NCBI RefSeq assembly: GCF_002920615.1
Contig: NZ_PQSU01000006.1
Span: 222,649-286,648 of the forward strand
Direction of reading: 5' to 3'
Origin: Streptomyces sp. Ru62
GTDB lineage: Bacteria > Actinomycetota > Actinomycetes > Streptomycetales > Streptomycetaceae
Length of the DNA: 64,000 nucleotides
In this document: positions 1 through 8,484 of the stretch, one piece after another
How the letters are laid out: every line of letters starts with the position of its first letter
Numbering within the stretch: position 1 is the first letter of the stretch
Notes under the pieces: generated by a model
What the model was told of the DNA's origin: nothing
Seen by the model: the letters and a program-made list of their open reading frames with translations, nothing else
The model's database searches: none
Program-made: the position numbers and the translations under genes

Positions 1-519
1 GCCGTCATCGAGATCGCCCGGCGCGGCGGGCACGACATCGTGCGCCCCCGGCACCCGGACGCACCGCTGCGCACCGCCTTCACCGGAACGCCCGCCTACT
101 CCCCCGACCCGCGCTGGGCGGTGTCGGGCCGCTACATCCCCTTCGACACGCCACGGCCGACCACCGTGGGCGCCGCGGTCGAGGGCCTTGAGCACGTGTA
201 CGACGCCCCGGGCAGGATCGAGTTCGAGCTGGACGGGCGCCCGCTGTCGCTGACCGCGTTCCCCGGCCATGGTGCGGGCCGGCTGATGGTGCTGTTCACC
301 GACGCGACCTCCGGGGTCACCACCTACGCCGCCAACCGGGCCCTGACCCTGGAGCCGCCCGCCGCCGACGGTACGGTCGTCCTGGACTTCAACCGTGCCG
401 CGAACCTGCCGTGCGCCTATACGGACCTGGCCACCTGCCCGCTGCCCCCGGCCGAGAACCGGCTGCCGGTGGCGATCGAGGCCGGCCACAAGATCCCCCG
501 CGAGCGCGGCGGTTCCTGA
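1..519 (+). CDS. DUF1684 family protein, 3' part only
   Basis: The reading frame is open from the first base, so the 5' end lies outside the window; about 172 residues are visible. The C-terminal motif DFNRAANLPCAYTDLATC followed by PLPPAENRLPVAIEAGHK is the hallmark of DUF1684, a family of unknown biochemical role. In many actinobacteria these proteins are uncharacterised cytoplasmic proteins. A GTG at position 40 could be mistaken for the start, but the frame upstream of it continues with coding-like codons. The gene ends 149 bases before the end of a convergent regulator. The family call is firm; the function is unknown. Confidence 0.85.
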   Translation, partial: AVIEIARRGGHDIVRPRHPDAPLRTAFTGTPAYSPDPRWAVSGRYIPFDTPRPTTVGAAVEGLEHVYDAPGRIEFELDGRPLSLTAFPGHGAGRLMVLFTDATSGVTTYAANRALTLEPPAADGTVVLDFNRAANLPCAYTDLATCPLPPAENRLPVAIEAGHKIPRERGGS

Positions 520-667
520 GCCGGACCCGGTCCCACGCCGACGGGCGCCCCTCCCGCGCGGCGGGGTGCTCCGGGTGCGGGGGCGCGATCAGCGGCGATC
601 CCGGGCCCGCCACCTCGCCGACCGGGCCTGACGGGCGCGGTCCCGCGCGGCCGCCCCACCGCAGCGG

Positions 668-1252
668 TCAGCTCGCGGAGCCAGGGCCGGGCGGGATGTG
701 CACCGTCATGATCAGGTGGCAGGTCCCGGTGCCCGCGCCACGGTAGGTGTGCGGGGCGTCGCCGTCGAAGGTGGCCGTCTGCCCGGCCTCGACGGCATGC
801 TCGGTGCCGTCGACGACGAGCACCATCCGGCCGGCGGTGACGCTGACCGTCTCCACGACCCCGGGCTGGTGGGGATGGCTGGGGTACTCCTCCCCCGGTT
901 CCAGTCTCCAGCGCCAGACCTCGACCGGGGCCGGTCCCGAGGTGGTGAGCATGAGCCGCGCCTCGCCGCCCTTCTCCCCGGCCCACAAGGGCATGACGGC
1001 GTCGGCGGACACGACCCGGACGCGGCCCTCGGCAGGGCCTTCCATCAGCGCGGACACGGAGATGCCGAGGGTGTCGGCGAGGCGGACGAGGGTGGCGAAG
1101 TTCGGATTGCCCTGGGCCTTCTCCAGGGCGACCAGGGCGCCCTTGCTGACCTTGGCGCGCCGGCCGAGTTCGTCCAGGGACAGCCCGGCGCGGGTACGGG
1201 CCGCGCGGACGTTGTGCGCGAGCGTCCGCAACGCCGCCTCGGTCCCGGCCAT
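668..1252 (-). CDS. XRE-family regulator with C-terminal cupin domain
   Basis: Predicted cytoplasmic DNA-binding regulator of about 194 residues. The N-terminal third is a lambda-repressor-type helix-turn-helix (SLDELGRRAKVSKGALVALE, then GNPNFATLVRLADTLGISV). The C-terminal half is a small beta-barrel cupin (HPHQPGVVETVSVTAGRMVL), which in this family usually senses a small ligand. The chosen ATG sits about nine bases after GGAAGG; GTG or ATG six to nine bases upstream are alternatives. It is divergent from a decayed EamA-type transporter gene 110 bases away, the usual partner of this regulator type, followed by PaiB-like and B3/4 genes. With the transporter broken, the regulator may have lost its main target. 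Confidence 0.88.
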   Translation of the reverse strand: MAGTEAALRTLAHNVRAARTRAGLSLDELGRRAKVSKGALVALEKAQGNPNFATLVRLADTLGISVSALMEGPAEGRVRVVSADAVMPLWAGEKGGEARLMLTTSGPAPVEVWRWRLEPGEEYPSHPHQPGVVETVSVTAGRMVLVVDGTEHAVEAGQTATFDGDAPHTYRGAGTGTCHLIMTVHIPPGPGSAS

Positions 1253-1368
1253 CGTCATCACCCTTCCGGCAGTGGATCAGTGCAGTGCACCGCGCGGTCG
1301 TTCGGTTGACGAATCCCGGTCGGTGCGCTGTACGGTGTAGTCGTTCCATTGATAGTAAGGGATGACCC

Positions 1369-1863
1369 GTGATCGCTCCGCTGCCGGCCCTGGGCCGTTC
1401 CCTGGCCTACGGGTGCGCCGACTTCCTCGGCGGGCTCGGCGCACGCGAAGAGCGCCCGCCCGTCGCATGCCGTGCTCCTGCCGGCCTTCGGCGCCGGCGC
1501 CGCCATCGCCCGGCAGCTGGTCTTCCTGCACCAGGCGCCCTCCGGCGGTCGCGTCGGCCCGCTGATCACCGGTCGCGCCGCGTCCAGCGCCGTCGCCCTG
1601 GCCACGGTCGGGCCGATGGTCCGGCGGCAGGGGCCCGAGAAGCCGGCGTACGCGACGTCGGCGACGGCCGGGGGCTCGACTCGGTCGCATGCCTGCTGTT
1701 CCTCGCCGCCCGCAGCGTTGACCTCGCCGTCGCCGCCGTGATCACCGCCCTGTACCCGGCCGACACGGTCCCGCTCGCCCGCGGTGTCCTCGCCGGGCGG
1801 ATCCACCGCGGGCAGCTCACCGGCCCGCGCACCGCCGCCGTCGGCCTCCTCGCCCTCGCCTGA
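1369..1863 (+). pseudogene. Decayed EamA/DMT-type transporter
   Basis: No single frame gives a full protein, but pieces of a ten-helix drug/metabolite transporter can be followed through two frames. The N-terminus (LPALGRSLAYGCADFLGGLG) is in the frame of the ATG at 1369. A middle segment (GAGAAIARQLVFLHQAP, then GRAASSAVALATVGPMVRR) lies in the next frame from about 1472. The C-terminus (DLAVAAVITALYPADTVPLA, then GRIHRGQLTGPRTAAVGLL) returns to the first frame and stops at 1863. Roughly half of a normal 280-residue protein is missing, mainly between the first helix and the middle, so an internal deletion plus frameshifts is the simplest reading. The segment order matches intact homologues as I know them. 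Confidence 0.8.
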
Positions 1864-1896
1864 CCTCCCGCACCTCCGCCCCGGAAGGACCCGCAC

Positions 1897-2544
1897 GTGT
1901 TCATCCACCCCTGGGACGCCGCCCTGGACGACGCCGAGTGGCAGACCTGGATAGCCGACGGCCACGACTTCGGCATCCTCAGCGTCAACGGCCTGCCCGG
2001 ACAGGCGCCCGTCGTCGTACCCACCCACTTCGCCGTCGACGGCCGCACCTTGCTGGTCCACCTCGCCCGGCCCAACCCGGTCTGGCAGACGATCGAGGCC
2101 GACCCGAACGTCACCTTCACCGTCACCGGCGACTACGCCTTCATCCCCGGCCCTTGGCGCGCCCAGCCCGGTACACCGCCCACCGACGGCGTTCCGACCA
2201 GCTACTACGCGGCCGTCCAGTTCACCTGCCGGGCCACGGTCATCGAGGACCCGGCGGCCAAGGCCGAGCTGCTGCGCCGCCAGATGGCCCACTTCCAGCC
2301 CGAAGGGGACCACGCCCCCATCGACCCCGGCCGGCCGCCCTACGGGCGGATGCTGTCCGGCATCCGCGGTCTGCGCCTGGACGTCACCGAGGTCCGCGCG
2401 AAGTTCAAGTACGACGACCACAAACCCGTGGAACAGCGCACCGACACCGCCCGCCGGCTCACCGAGCGCGGCACCGGCCTCGACGCGCCCACGGCCGCCC
2501 AGCAGCGCCGCCGCCTGGACCGCATCGGCCCCTGGAAAGCCTGA
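1897..2544 (+). CDS. FMN-binding negative transcriptional regulator, PaiB-like
   Basis: A 215-residue protein of the PaiB family, which has a split-barrel FMN-binding fold. The start FIHPWDAALDDAEWQTWI, the central FAVDGRTLLVHLARPNP and the end FKYDDHKPVEQRTDTARRL fit this family over its full length. Bacillus PaiB was described as a negative regulator of sporulation and degradative enzyme genes; in actinobacteria the role is unproven and a flavin-dependent enzyme activity is equally possible. GTG at 1897 follows GGAAGG. It lies 33 bases after the transporter pseudogene and 42 bases before the B3/4 gene, so the three were probably one transcription unit controlled by the XRE/cupin regulator. 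Confidence 0.82.
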   Translation: MFIHPWDAALDDAEWQTWIADGHDFGILSVNGLPGQAPVVVPTHFAVDGRTLLVHLARPNPVWQTIEADPNVTFTVTGDYAFIPGPWRAQPGTPPTDGVPTSYYAAVQFTCRATVIEDPAAKAELLRRQMAHFQPEGDHAPIDPGRPPYGRMLSGIRGLRLDVTEVRAKFKYDDHKPVEQRTDTARRLTERGTGLDAPTAAQQRRRLDRIGPWKA

Positions 2545-2586
2545 ACCCGCCGTACCAGCCCGCCCCTTCGGAACGGACTCTCCACG

Positions 2587-3294
2587 ATGACCACCTTCCG
2601 TCTCAGCCCCGCCGTGGCCGACGCCTTCCCCGACACCCTCATCGCCGTCGTCACCGCGACCGGGCTGCGCGGCCACGAACCGTGGCCCGCCACCACCGCC
2701 GCCCTTGAGGAGCTGGAGCGACAGCTCGCCGACGGCGCCTGGCGGCCCGCTGACGAGAGCGACCCGCGCATCGAGGCGTGGCACACCGCCTACCGTTCCT
2801 TCGGCACCAACCCCCGCCGGGTCCGGCCCAGCGTCGACGCCCTCGGACGCCGGTTCGCGAAGAAGAGCACCCTGCCCCGGATCAACCCGGCCGTCGACTC
2901 CTACAACGCCGTCTCCGTCCGCCACGGCCTGCCCGCCGGTGCCTTCGACCTCGACCACGTCACCGGGGACGTCGACATCCGCCACGCCGACGGCAGCGAG
3001 ACCTTCACCCCGCTCGGCGAACCCGGCACCACCGAACACCCCAAGGCCGGCGAGATCATCTACGCCGACACCACCGACGTACTGACCCGCCACTGGAACC
3101 ACCGCGACGCCCACCGCACCCGCGTCACCGAGGACTCCACCCACGTCGCCTTCGTCCTCGAAACCCTCCACGCCACCCGCGACGGACACCTCCTCAGGAC
3201 CGCCGCCGGCGAACTACGGGACCTGCTGGCCCCGCACACCGACCGGACCCGGGTGCACCACCTCACCCGCGCACAGCCGCAGGCCACCCCCTGA
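2587..3294 (+). CDS. B3/4 domain protein
   Basis: A 235-residue stand-alone B3/4 domain, the fold found in the editing region of phenylalanyl-tRNA synthetase beta subunits. Visible family signatures are FRSFGTNPRR-like YRSFGTNPRRVRPSVDAL at about residues 76-93, then LPRINPAVDSYNAVSVRHGL and the acidic patch that follows. Stand-alone members may edit mischarged tRNA, but this is not established for most. The C-terminal 20 residues are polar and low complexity. It follows the PaiB-like gene closely and appears to be the last gene of that unit. The domain call is firm; the biochemical role is an open question. Confidence 0.82.
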   Translation: MTTFRLSPAVADAFPDTLIAVVTATGLRGHEPWPATTAALEELERQLADGAWRPADESDPRIEAWHTAYRSFGTNPRRVRPSVDALGRRFAKKSTLPRINPAVDSYNAVSVRHGLPAGAFDLDHVTGDVDIRHADGSETFTPLGEPGTTEHPKAGEIIYADTTDVLTRHWNHRDAHRTRVTEDSTHVAFVLETLHATRDGHLLRTAAGELRDLLAPHTDRTRVHHLTRAQPQATP

Positions 3295-3367
3295 ACTCCC
3301 GCCGGCCGCGAGGACGGCCCCGGGCCGGAGCGGTCCCAAGTCGGCCGTGCCGTCCTATCGTTGGCGG

Positions 3368-4039
3368 ATGCGCGCACACCCCATCGCCCGCCCTGCCGAT
3401 CTCGACGTGGTGCGTGAGTCCTATGACCGCGTGGCCGACAACTACGCCCACATGGTGGTGACCACGGGGGTCGGCGACATCCGTCGCCATCCCTGGCTCA
3501 AGGCGTCGATCGACGCCTTCGCGGACACCGTGAGGGGGCTCGGGCCGGTCCTCGACGTCGGCTGCGGCCCCGGAACGGTGACCGCGTACCTCGCCGAACG
3601 CGGACTCGACGTGTCCGGGGTGGACCTCTCCCCCCGCATGATCGAGAACGCGCGCCGTCTTCATCCGCACTGCCGTTTCAGTGTCGCCTCTGCCTCCGAC
3701 CTCGACCTCCGTGAAGCCTCCCTCGGCGGCGTGCTCGCGTGGTGGTCGCTGTTCAACCTCCCCCGTGACGTCCTCCCCCAGGTCCTCGCCCTGCTCGCAC
3801 GCGCGTTGAAGCCGGGCGGGCACCTCATCACCGGGACACACGTCGGGGACGAGGACGCGGTGCGCACCGAGGCCTACGGGGGCGTCCCCGTTCGGTGGAC
3901 GACGTACAAGTGGCGGCCGGAACAACTCGTGGACCTGTTGGAGAAGGCGGGCCTGCACCCGGTCGCCGAACTCCGGCTCCCTCCGGAGGAGTACAGCGGG
4001 CCGGGTGTGGTCGTCATGGCCAGGCGCCCCGGCCGGTGA
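3368..4039 (+). CDS. Class I SAM-dependent methyltransferase
   Basis: A 223-residue soluble methyltransferase of the Methyltransf_11/25 type. Motif I is VLDVGCGPGTVTAYLAERG at about residues 60-78, followed by the acidic residue of motif II in VSGVDLSPRMIENAR. Motif post-I to III is seen as SLGGVLAWWSLFNLPRDVLP and LKPGGHLITGTH. No substrate-specific motif is recognisable; DUF-type small-molecule methyltransferases of this size act on many metabolites. ATG at 3368 is chosen over GTG at 3347 because homologous proteins begin close to the first helix. It stands alone between the B3/4 gene and the MazG-like gene. Confidence 0.85.
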   Translation: MRAHPIARPADLDVVRESYDRVADNYAHMVVTTGVGDIRRHPWLKASIDAFADTVRGLGPVLDVGCGPGTVTAYLAERGLDVSGVDLSPRMIENARRLHPHCRFSVASASDLDLREASLGGVLAWWSLFNLPRDVLPQVLALLARALKPGGHLITGTHVGDEDAVRTEAYGGVPVRWTTYKWRPEQLVDLLEKAGLHPVAELRLPPEEYSGPGVVVMARRPGR

Positions 4040-4208
4040 CCGGCGGCCCGCCCGCAGGCCTCTCGATCCGCCCGAAGACCGGCTCACCCGGGGCCCTGGC
4101 GCGAGGTTCATGCTGGACCGGGCACGGCCGGGGCGTGGATCGTCCCCGCCGCCCCGGTCGCCGCTGACCCCGGCCGTGCCTGCCCACGACACGAAAGGAC
4201 ACCCGTAC

Positions 4209-4538
4209 ATGACCCCGGAGCAGTGGGAGACCATCGGCCGCCTGGTCGACTGGCTCGACAGGGAGAACGGCCGCGACGAGCACGAGCGGGCGCTGCGCCT
4301 GATCAAGCTCACGGAGGAGGTCGGCGAGGCCGGGCAGGCGTACGTCGGTCTGACCGGGCAGAACCCCCGCAAGGGCGTCACCCACACGTCGGCCGATGTC
4401 GCCGACGAGCTGTGCGACGTGATCGTCACCGCCGCCGTGGCGCTGCACAGCTTCAGCCCCGACCCGGCCGCCACGTTCGCCGCGAAGCTGGACGCGATCG
4501 CCACCCGCACCTTCGGCCCCCCGTCCGCCATGCAGTGA
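4209..4538 (+). CDS. MazG-like nucleotide pyrophosphohydrolase family protein
   Basis: A 109-residue all-alpha protein. The motif KLTEEVGEAGQAY (about residues 36-48) followed by DVADELCDVIVTAAVAL (about residues 63-79) forms the ExxE...ExxD metal-binding pattern of the MazG/dUTPase-type all-alpha NTP pyrophosphohydrolases, which cleave NTPs to NMP and pyrophosphate with Mg2+. The size matches single-domain MazG-like proteins in actinobacteria. ATG follows an AAAGGA site by eight bases. A strong hairpin follows the stop codon by 13 bases, so transcription of this gene likely ends there. The native substrate cannot be told from sequence. Confidence 0.8.
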   Translation: MTPEQWETIGRLVDWLDRENGRDEHERALRLIKLTEEVGEAGQAYVGLTGQNPRKGVTHTSADVADELCDVIVTAAVALHSFSPDPAATFAAKLDAIATRTFGPPSAMQ

Positions 4539-4550
4539 CCCTCCGACGAG

Positions 4551-4590
4551 GCCCCCGGCCACCCCCTCCGCGAGGGGTGCGGCCGGGGGC
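4551..4590 (+). terminator. Hairpin terminator after MazG-like gene
   Basis: A perfect 10-bp stem (GCCCCCGGCC with GGCCGGGGGC) encloses a second short stem of the CCCCTC/GAGGGG type. It begins 13 bases after the stop codon of the MazG-like gene. There is no U-tract, as is usual for high-GC actinomycete terminators. It separates this gene from the convergent LysR gene. Confidence 0.7.
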
Positions 4591-4662
4591 CTTCCTGCGT
4601 GCGGTGCCGTCCACCTGATGCGCCACGGCGCACGAGGACGCGTCTCCCAGGTCTCCTCCCGT

Positions 4663-5544
4663 TCAGGGGCGGGCGGCCGCGTAGAGGACGTCGCGCAGTT
4701 CGGGCAGGGTCTCGCGGTCCTTGCGCCACACGAGGCGCAGGCTGAGGTCGGGTACGGGGAGGGCCAGTTGGACGAGGGTGCCGGCGCGGAGGCTGTCGGT
4801 GACGGCGAAGCGGGGCAGCAGGGTGACGCCGAGGCCGTGTTCGGCCCAGGCGCGCATCACGGGGACGCCGCCGGCTCGGACGCGTCGGGGGCCGGCGCCG
4901 AGGAGGTGCTGCCCGGCCAGCCAGAAGGAGCATTCCGGGACGTTGACCAGGAGCCGTTCGTCGTCGAGGTCGGCGGGGGTCAACGCGGGCCGGGCGGCCA
5001 GGGAGTGGGTCGGGGCCGCGACGAGGGCCAGGGGCACGGGGTCGAGGTCGAGGAAGGCCAGGGGTTCGTCGGGGGCGGGGAAGCCGAGCCCGCCGAGTGC
5101 TTCCCCGGCGTCCAGCAGGAGGGCCGCGTCGAGGCGCCCGTCGGCGACGTCGGTGAGCAGCCCGTGGCGGGTGCGGTCGGAGTGGACGTCGACCGTGATG
5201 TCGGGGCGGCGTTCGGCCAGCCGGGCGAGGACGAGGGGAACGTGGGAGCCGGCGAGGGTCTCCAGGGCGCCGAGCCGTAGCCGCAAGCGCTCGCCGCGGA
5301 CGTCGTGGACGGCCTGTTCGGCGGTGTCGAGCAGCGTGCGTGCCCAGCCGCGCAGCCGCTCCCCGGCGGGGGTCGGTTCCATTCCTCTGGGGCCACGCGT
5401 GAACAAGGAGACGCCGAGGCCGCCTTCGAGGGTGCGGATCTGCTGCGAGACGGAGGAGGGGGCGAGACCGAGGGCGACGGCGGCGTCCGTGACCGTCCGG
5501 TGCCGGATCACGGCCTCGAAGGTGACGAGTTGGCGTAGTTCCAC
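4663..5544 (-). CDS. LysR-family transcriptional regulator
   Basis: About 293 residues from the GTG at 5544. The N-terminal winged helix-turn-helix reads VELRQLVTFEAVIRHRTVTD, then AAVALGLAPSSVSQQIRTLE, typical of LysR proteins; the rest is a periplasmic-binding-like effector domain (DITVDVHSDRTRHGLLTDVA, ADGRLDAALLLD). An open frame extends a further 46 codons upstream, but LysR proteins start at the first helix, so the internal GTG is preferred; no good ribosome site is visible there. It is divergent from an MFS exporter gene 137 bases away, which is the obvious candidate target. The effector is unknown. Confidence 0.85.
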   Translation of the reverse strand: MELRQLVTFEAVIRHRTVTDAAVALGLAPSSVSQQIRTLEGGLGVSLFTRGPRGMEPTPAGERLRGWARTLLDTAEQAVHDVRGERLRLRLGALETLAGSHVPLVLARLAERRPDITVDVHSDRTRHGLLTDVADGRLDAALLLDAGEALGGLGFPAPDEPLAFLDLDPVPLALVAAPTHSLAARPALTPADLDDERLLVNVPECSFWLAGQHLLGAGPRRVRAGGVPVMRAWAEHGLGVTLLPRFAVTDSLRAGTLVQLALPVPDLSLRLVWRKDRETLPELRDVLYAAARP

Positions 5545-5680
5545 GTACGCGCCCAACACCGTTGCAGCGTACTGAATTTCCGAACGCGGTGTGCGGCTGC
5601 GCCGGTGGAGCGCCCCGTACGGTCGGACCCAAGGTGGGCGGCGTGACCGATCTCGCTGCTCACCGGAGGCATCCTCTTCC

Positions 5681-7069
5681 ATGACTGCTGTGAACCCTGT
5701 CGCGCCCGCGGTGCCCGCGCCGTCCCGGGCGAGGCGCGTGGCCGCGCTGACCGGCGTGTCGCTGGGCTACTTCATGGTGCTGCTCGACACCACCGTGCTG
5801 TCCGTCGCCGAACCCGACCTGGCCGCGTCACTGCACACGTCGATGGCCGGCCTGCAGTGGGCCACCACCGGGTACACCGTGGTGTTCGCGGCTCTGCTGC
5901 TGTCGGCAGGGGCGGCGGCCGACCGGTTCGGAGCCCACCGGGTCTTCCGGACCGGCACGGCCGTGTTCGCGCTCGCGTCCCTGCTCAGCTCCCTGGCCCC
6001 GAACCTGGGCGCGCTGCTGGTGCTGCGGGCGGTGTCCGGGGCGGCAGCGGCCGCCTGCGTCCCGGCCTCGACGGCACTGATCGCCCGTCTCTACCCGCGG
6101 CCTGCGGCGCGGGCCCGCGCGATCTCGGTGTGGGCCGCGGTCAGCGGGGCGGCCGTCGCGGCCGGCCCGATCGCCGGCGGCGCCCTGGTGGAGGCGGCCG
6201 GATGGCGGGCCGTGTTCCTGGTCAACGTGCCCCTCGGGCTGCTGGTGCTGGCCCTGACCCGGGGGCGGGCGGTGCGCTGCCCGCGCGGCACCGACCGCGT
6301 CGACTGGCCGGCCCAGGCCGCGGCCGTCGTGGTGCTGGCACTGCTCACGGACGTCCTGATCGCCGCCGGCGCGGGCGCATGGGTCCACACCGCGTGGTCG
6401 GCGGGCGGGCTCGGCATCACGGTGACGGTGTTCACGCTGCTCGAACGACGCAGCCAGGCCCCGGTCGTGAACCGGACACTGCTGCGGTCGGCACCGGTGC
6501 GGGCCGGGCTGCTGGCGGGCGCGGTCACCAACTTCGCCCTGTCGGGTGCCCTGTTCGTGCTGCCGTTGCTGCTCCAGCGCGAACGCCACCTGAGCGCCCT
6601 GGAAACGGGCCTGGCGTTCCTGCCGCTGACCGTCCCCTTCGCCGTGAACCCGCCGCTGACCGGCAGGATCGTCGCCCGCACCGGCCCGCGGCCCCCGATC
6701 GTCGCCGGCCTGGCACTCCTGACCGCCGGAGGCACCGTCCTGGCCGGCACGGTCTTCGCGAGAGGCGCCTACGTCTGGCTCGGGGCGGGTCTGCTCCTCA
6801 CCGGCTTCGGCATCTCCTTCGTCCTGCCGGCCCTCGTCGCGGCCGTCATCGGCGCTGCCCCGCCCGGCACGGCCGGCTCGGTCGGCGGCCTGCTCAACGC
6901 CGTCCGCCAGATCGGCGCCACCCTCGGTGTCGCCCTGATGGGCGCCGCCGCGACCGCCGGCACGGGGTGGTCACTGCTGCTGTCGGGCGGCCTCTGCGCC
7001 CTCGCCTGGCCGGCCTTCGCGCTGACGCGGAACACCCCGGTGACGGGCGCGAGTTCGGGACGTAGGTGA
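5681..7069 (+). CDS. MFS transporter, DHA2-like multidrug exporter
   Basis: A 462-residue integral membrane protein with about 14 hydrophobic segments, the arrangement of the DHA2 (EmrB/QacA) drug:H+ antiporters. Helix 1 carries GVSLGYFMVLLDTTVLSVAE, where the LDTTVxxVA motif D1 is diagnostic of DHA2; the loop 2-3 motif appears as GAAADRFGAHRVFRTG; motif C is seen as AVSGAAVAAGPIAGGAL. ATG at 5681 is preceded by GGAGG at good spacing. It is divergent from a LysR regulator, a classic inducible-exporter layout. A nitroreductase-like gene lies 106 bases downstream and may be co-expressed. Substrate unknown. Confidence 0.87.
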   Translation: MTAVNPVAPAVPAPSRARRVAALTGVSLGYFMVLLDTTVLSVAEPDLAASLHTSMAGLQWATTGYTVVFAALLLSAGAAADRFGAHRVFRTGTAVFALASLLSSLAPNLGALLVLRAVSGAAAAACVPASTALIARLYPRPAARARAISVWAAVSGAAVAAGPIAGGALVEAAGWRAVFLVNVPLGLLVLALTRGRAVRCPRGTDRVDWPAQAAAVVVLALLTDVLIAAGAGAWVHTAWSAGGLGITVTVFTLLERRSQAPVVNRTLLRSAPVRAGLLAGAVTNFALSGALFVLPLLLQRERHLSALETGLAFLPLTVPFAVNPPLTGRIVARTGPRPPIVAGLALLTAGGTVLAGTVFARGAYVWLGAGLLLTGFGISFVLPALVAAVIGAAPPGTAGSVGGLLNAVRQIGATLGVALMGAAATAGTGWSLLLSGGLCALAWPAFALTRNTPVTGASSGRR

Positions 7070-7175
7070 GGTGACCGAGCGGGTCGGGTTTCTTCGGGTG
7101 GATCGTCCGGTGTGGGCGGTGTCCGCGCTCGTACGGGCCGGAATACGCGCCGGCGGTCGCCGGTTGCCGCGGAAC

Positions 7176-7736
7176 ATGCACCAGTCTCCGGAGCCGCCCA
7201 GCGGCATACACCCACTGCTCGCCGGGCGCTTCAGCCCCTACCGGTTCGATCCGTCGGCGGTTGTCGACGACCATGCCCTTGAGCTGCTGCTGGAAGCGGC
7301 GCGGTGGGCACCGTCGGCGGGGAACTCCCAGCCCTGGGGCTTCTTCATCGGCCGGCCGGGTGAGCCGGAGCACGACCGGGTGCTCCCCCACCTCGCGCCG
7401 AGCTCGGCCCGCTGGGCGACGGACGCGGGCCTGCTCGTCGTCACGCTGGCGCGCCGGCACGTCGACGACTCGCAGTTGCTCTACTCCGAGTTCGCGGACC
7501 ACGACCTCGGCCAGGCCGTCGCCCACATGACTGTGCAGGCCCAGGCCATGGGACTGGCCGCGCACCAGTTCCGGGCCTTCGACCTGGAAGGGCTCGCCAA
7601 GGAGCTGGACCCGAACCCGGGCTGGGCGATCGTCTCCATGGTCGCGGTGGGCAAGGCGGCCGGCGGACCTCCGGAGGGCCGGGAGCGGCGCAGCGTCGCG
7701 GACCTGCGCTCCGCTCCCTGGTCGCCGGCGGAGTGA
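7176..7736 (+). CDS. Nitroreductase family protein
   Basis: A 186-residue flavin protein of the nitroreductase superfamily. It shows the N-terminal RFSPYRFDPSAVVDD, the FMN-contact segment LLEAARWAPSAGNSQPWGFF at about residues 39-58, and the C-terminal GWAIVSMVAVGKAAG. Family members are homodimers that reduce nitro, quinone or flavin substrates with NAD(P)H. An in-frame GTG at 7071 would extend it by 35 residues, but ATG at 7176 matches the usual family start. It follows the MFS gene on the same strand. No partner tells its substrate. Confidence 0.85.
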   Translation: MHQSPEPPSGIHPLLAGRFSPYRFDPSAVVDDHALELLLEAARWAPSAGNSQPWGFFIGRPGEPEHDRVLPHLAPSSARWATDAGLLVVTLARRHVDDSQLLYSEFADHDLGQAVAHMTVQAQAMGLAAHQFRAFDLEGLAKELDPNPGWAIVSMVAVGKAAGGPPEGRERRSVADLRSAPWSPAE

Positions 7737-8052
7737 CAGCCGAACCGTGATCAGCCGACCGCCGTCGCGTGCAGCGCGCGATATCCCGTCCCCTGGCGTC
7801 TCGTCGCAACCACCAGAACCCGGAATCCCTCGCATCGACCGGGACCCGCGACATTCCCCGAGCGCCCGGGGATGGTGACTGGAAGAACGTGCGCCAACCA
7901 AATGGCCGAATCCGCTCCCGTCGGGTCCGTGCCGTCCGGGCGTATTCGTCGCGGGAGACGGGCGGGTCAACGCACGGACGGCGGATTTTGCGCACCGCCC
8001 CGGAGAATCCACCAAGAACTGGCGTCATCGCTGGACGGGCGGCCCGGGAAGG
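7737..8052. other. Intergenic region, nothing recognised
   Basis: About 316 bases between the convergent nitroreductase and the small hypothetical gene. Base composition is slightly less GC-biased than in the genes. I find no convincing coding frame, RNA gene or strong hairpin terminator. Confidence 0.5.
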
Positions 8053-8325
8053 TCACGGGGTGTCGCCGGCCCAGTCGAAGCGGGCCGGGTCGCCGGGGCG
8101 CGGGTCGTACACCGCGCGGCCGCCGGCGCCGAACTGTCCCAGCTCGGTGGCCAGCGCGACGCCGGTGCCGACTTCGTCATGCGTCCGGCCGGTGATGTCG
8201 AGCAGCAGCCCGTCCAGCGGCCCGCCGACCAGTTCGGCGTAGCGCCGGTCCGGCCGCGGGCCAGGGTGGTCGTGGTCGGCGCCGTAGACCCGGCGGCGTA
8301 GCAGCTCCTCCTCATAACGGTCCAT
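8053..8325 (-). CDS. Small conserved-looking hypothetical protein
   Basis: A 90-residue acidic soluble protein starting MDRYEEELLRRRVYGADHDH. Codons end mostly in G or C and the central segment YAELVGGPLDGLLLDITG looks like a compact domain. Proteins with this beginning occur in other Streptomyces as far as I can recall, but no function is known. The chosen ATG discards an upstream open extension of 46 low-complexity codons. No signal peptide, membrane segment or cysteine pair is visible. It lies downstream of the MerR gene on the same strand, about 160 bases away. Confidence 0.6.
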   Translation of the reverse strand: MDRYEEELLRRRVYGADHDHPGPRPDRRYAELVGGPLDGLLLDITGRTHDEVGTGVALATELGQFGAGGRAVYDPRPGDPARFDWAGDTP

Positions 8326-8484
8326 CCGGTCAGCCTCGCATCCGCCACTGACAGCGGGGTTCGCCGAGCCTGGTACGACTATCGGCGCCCGGGCTCGACT
8401 TGGTGTCGGGCTGTGATGGCCCCCGCTCGCAGCCGCCCGATTCGGCGCCTGCGCAGGACTCACCGGTGGGCAGTCCGTCAGGGT

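Noticed and set aside
3263..5632. Very long open frame on the minus strand, running opposite the methyltransferase and MazG-like genes and into the LysR region.
   Set aside because: It is rich in Arg, Pro and Gly and covers well-supported genes; long stop-free frames are expected at this base composition.
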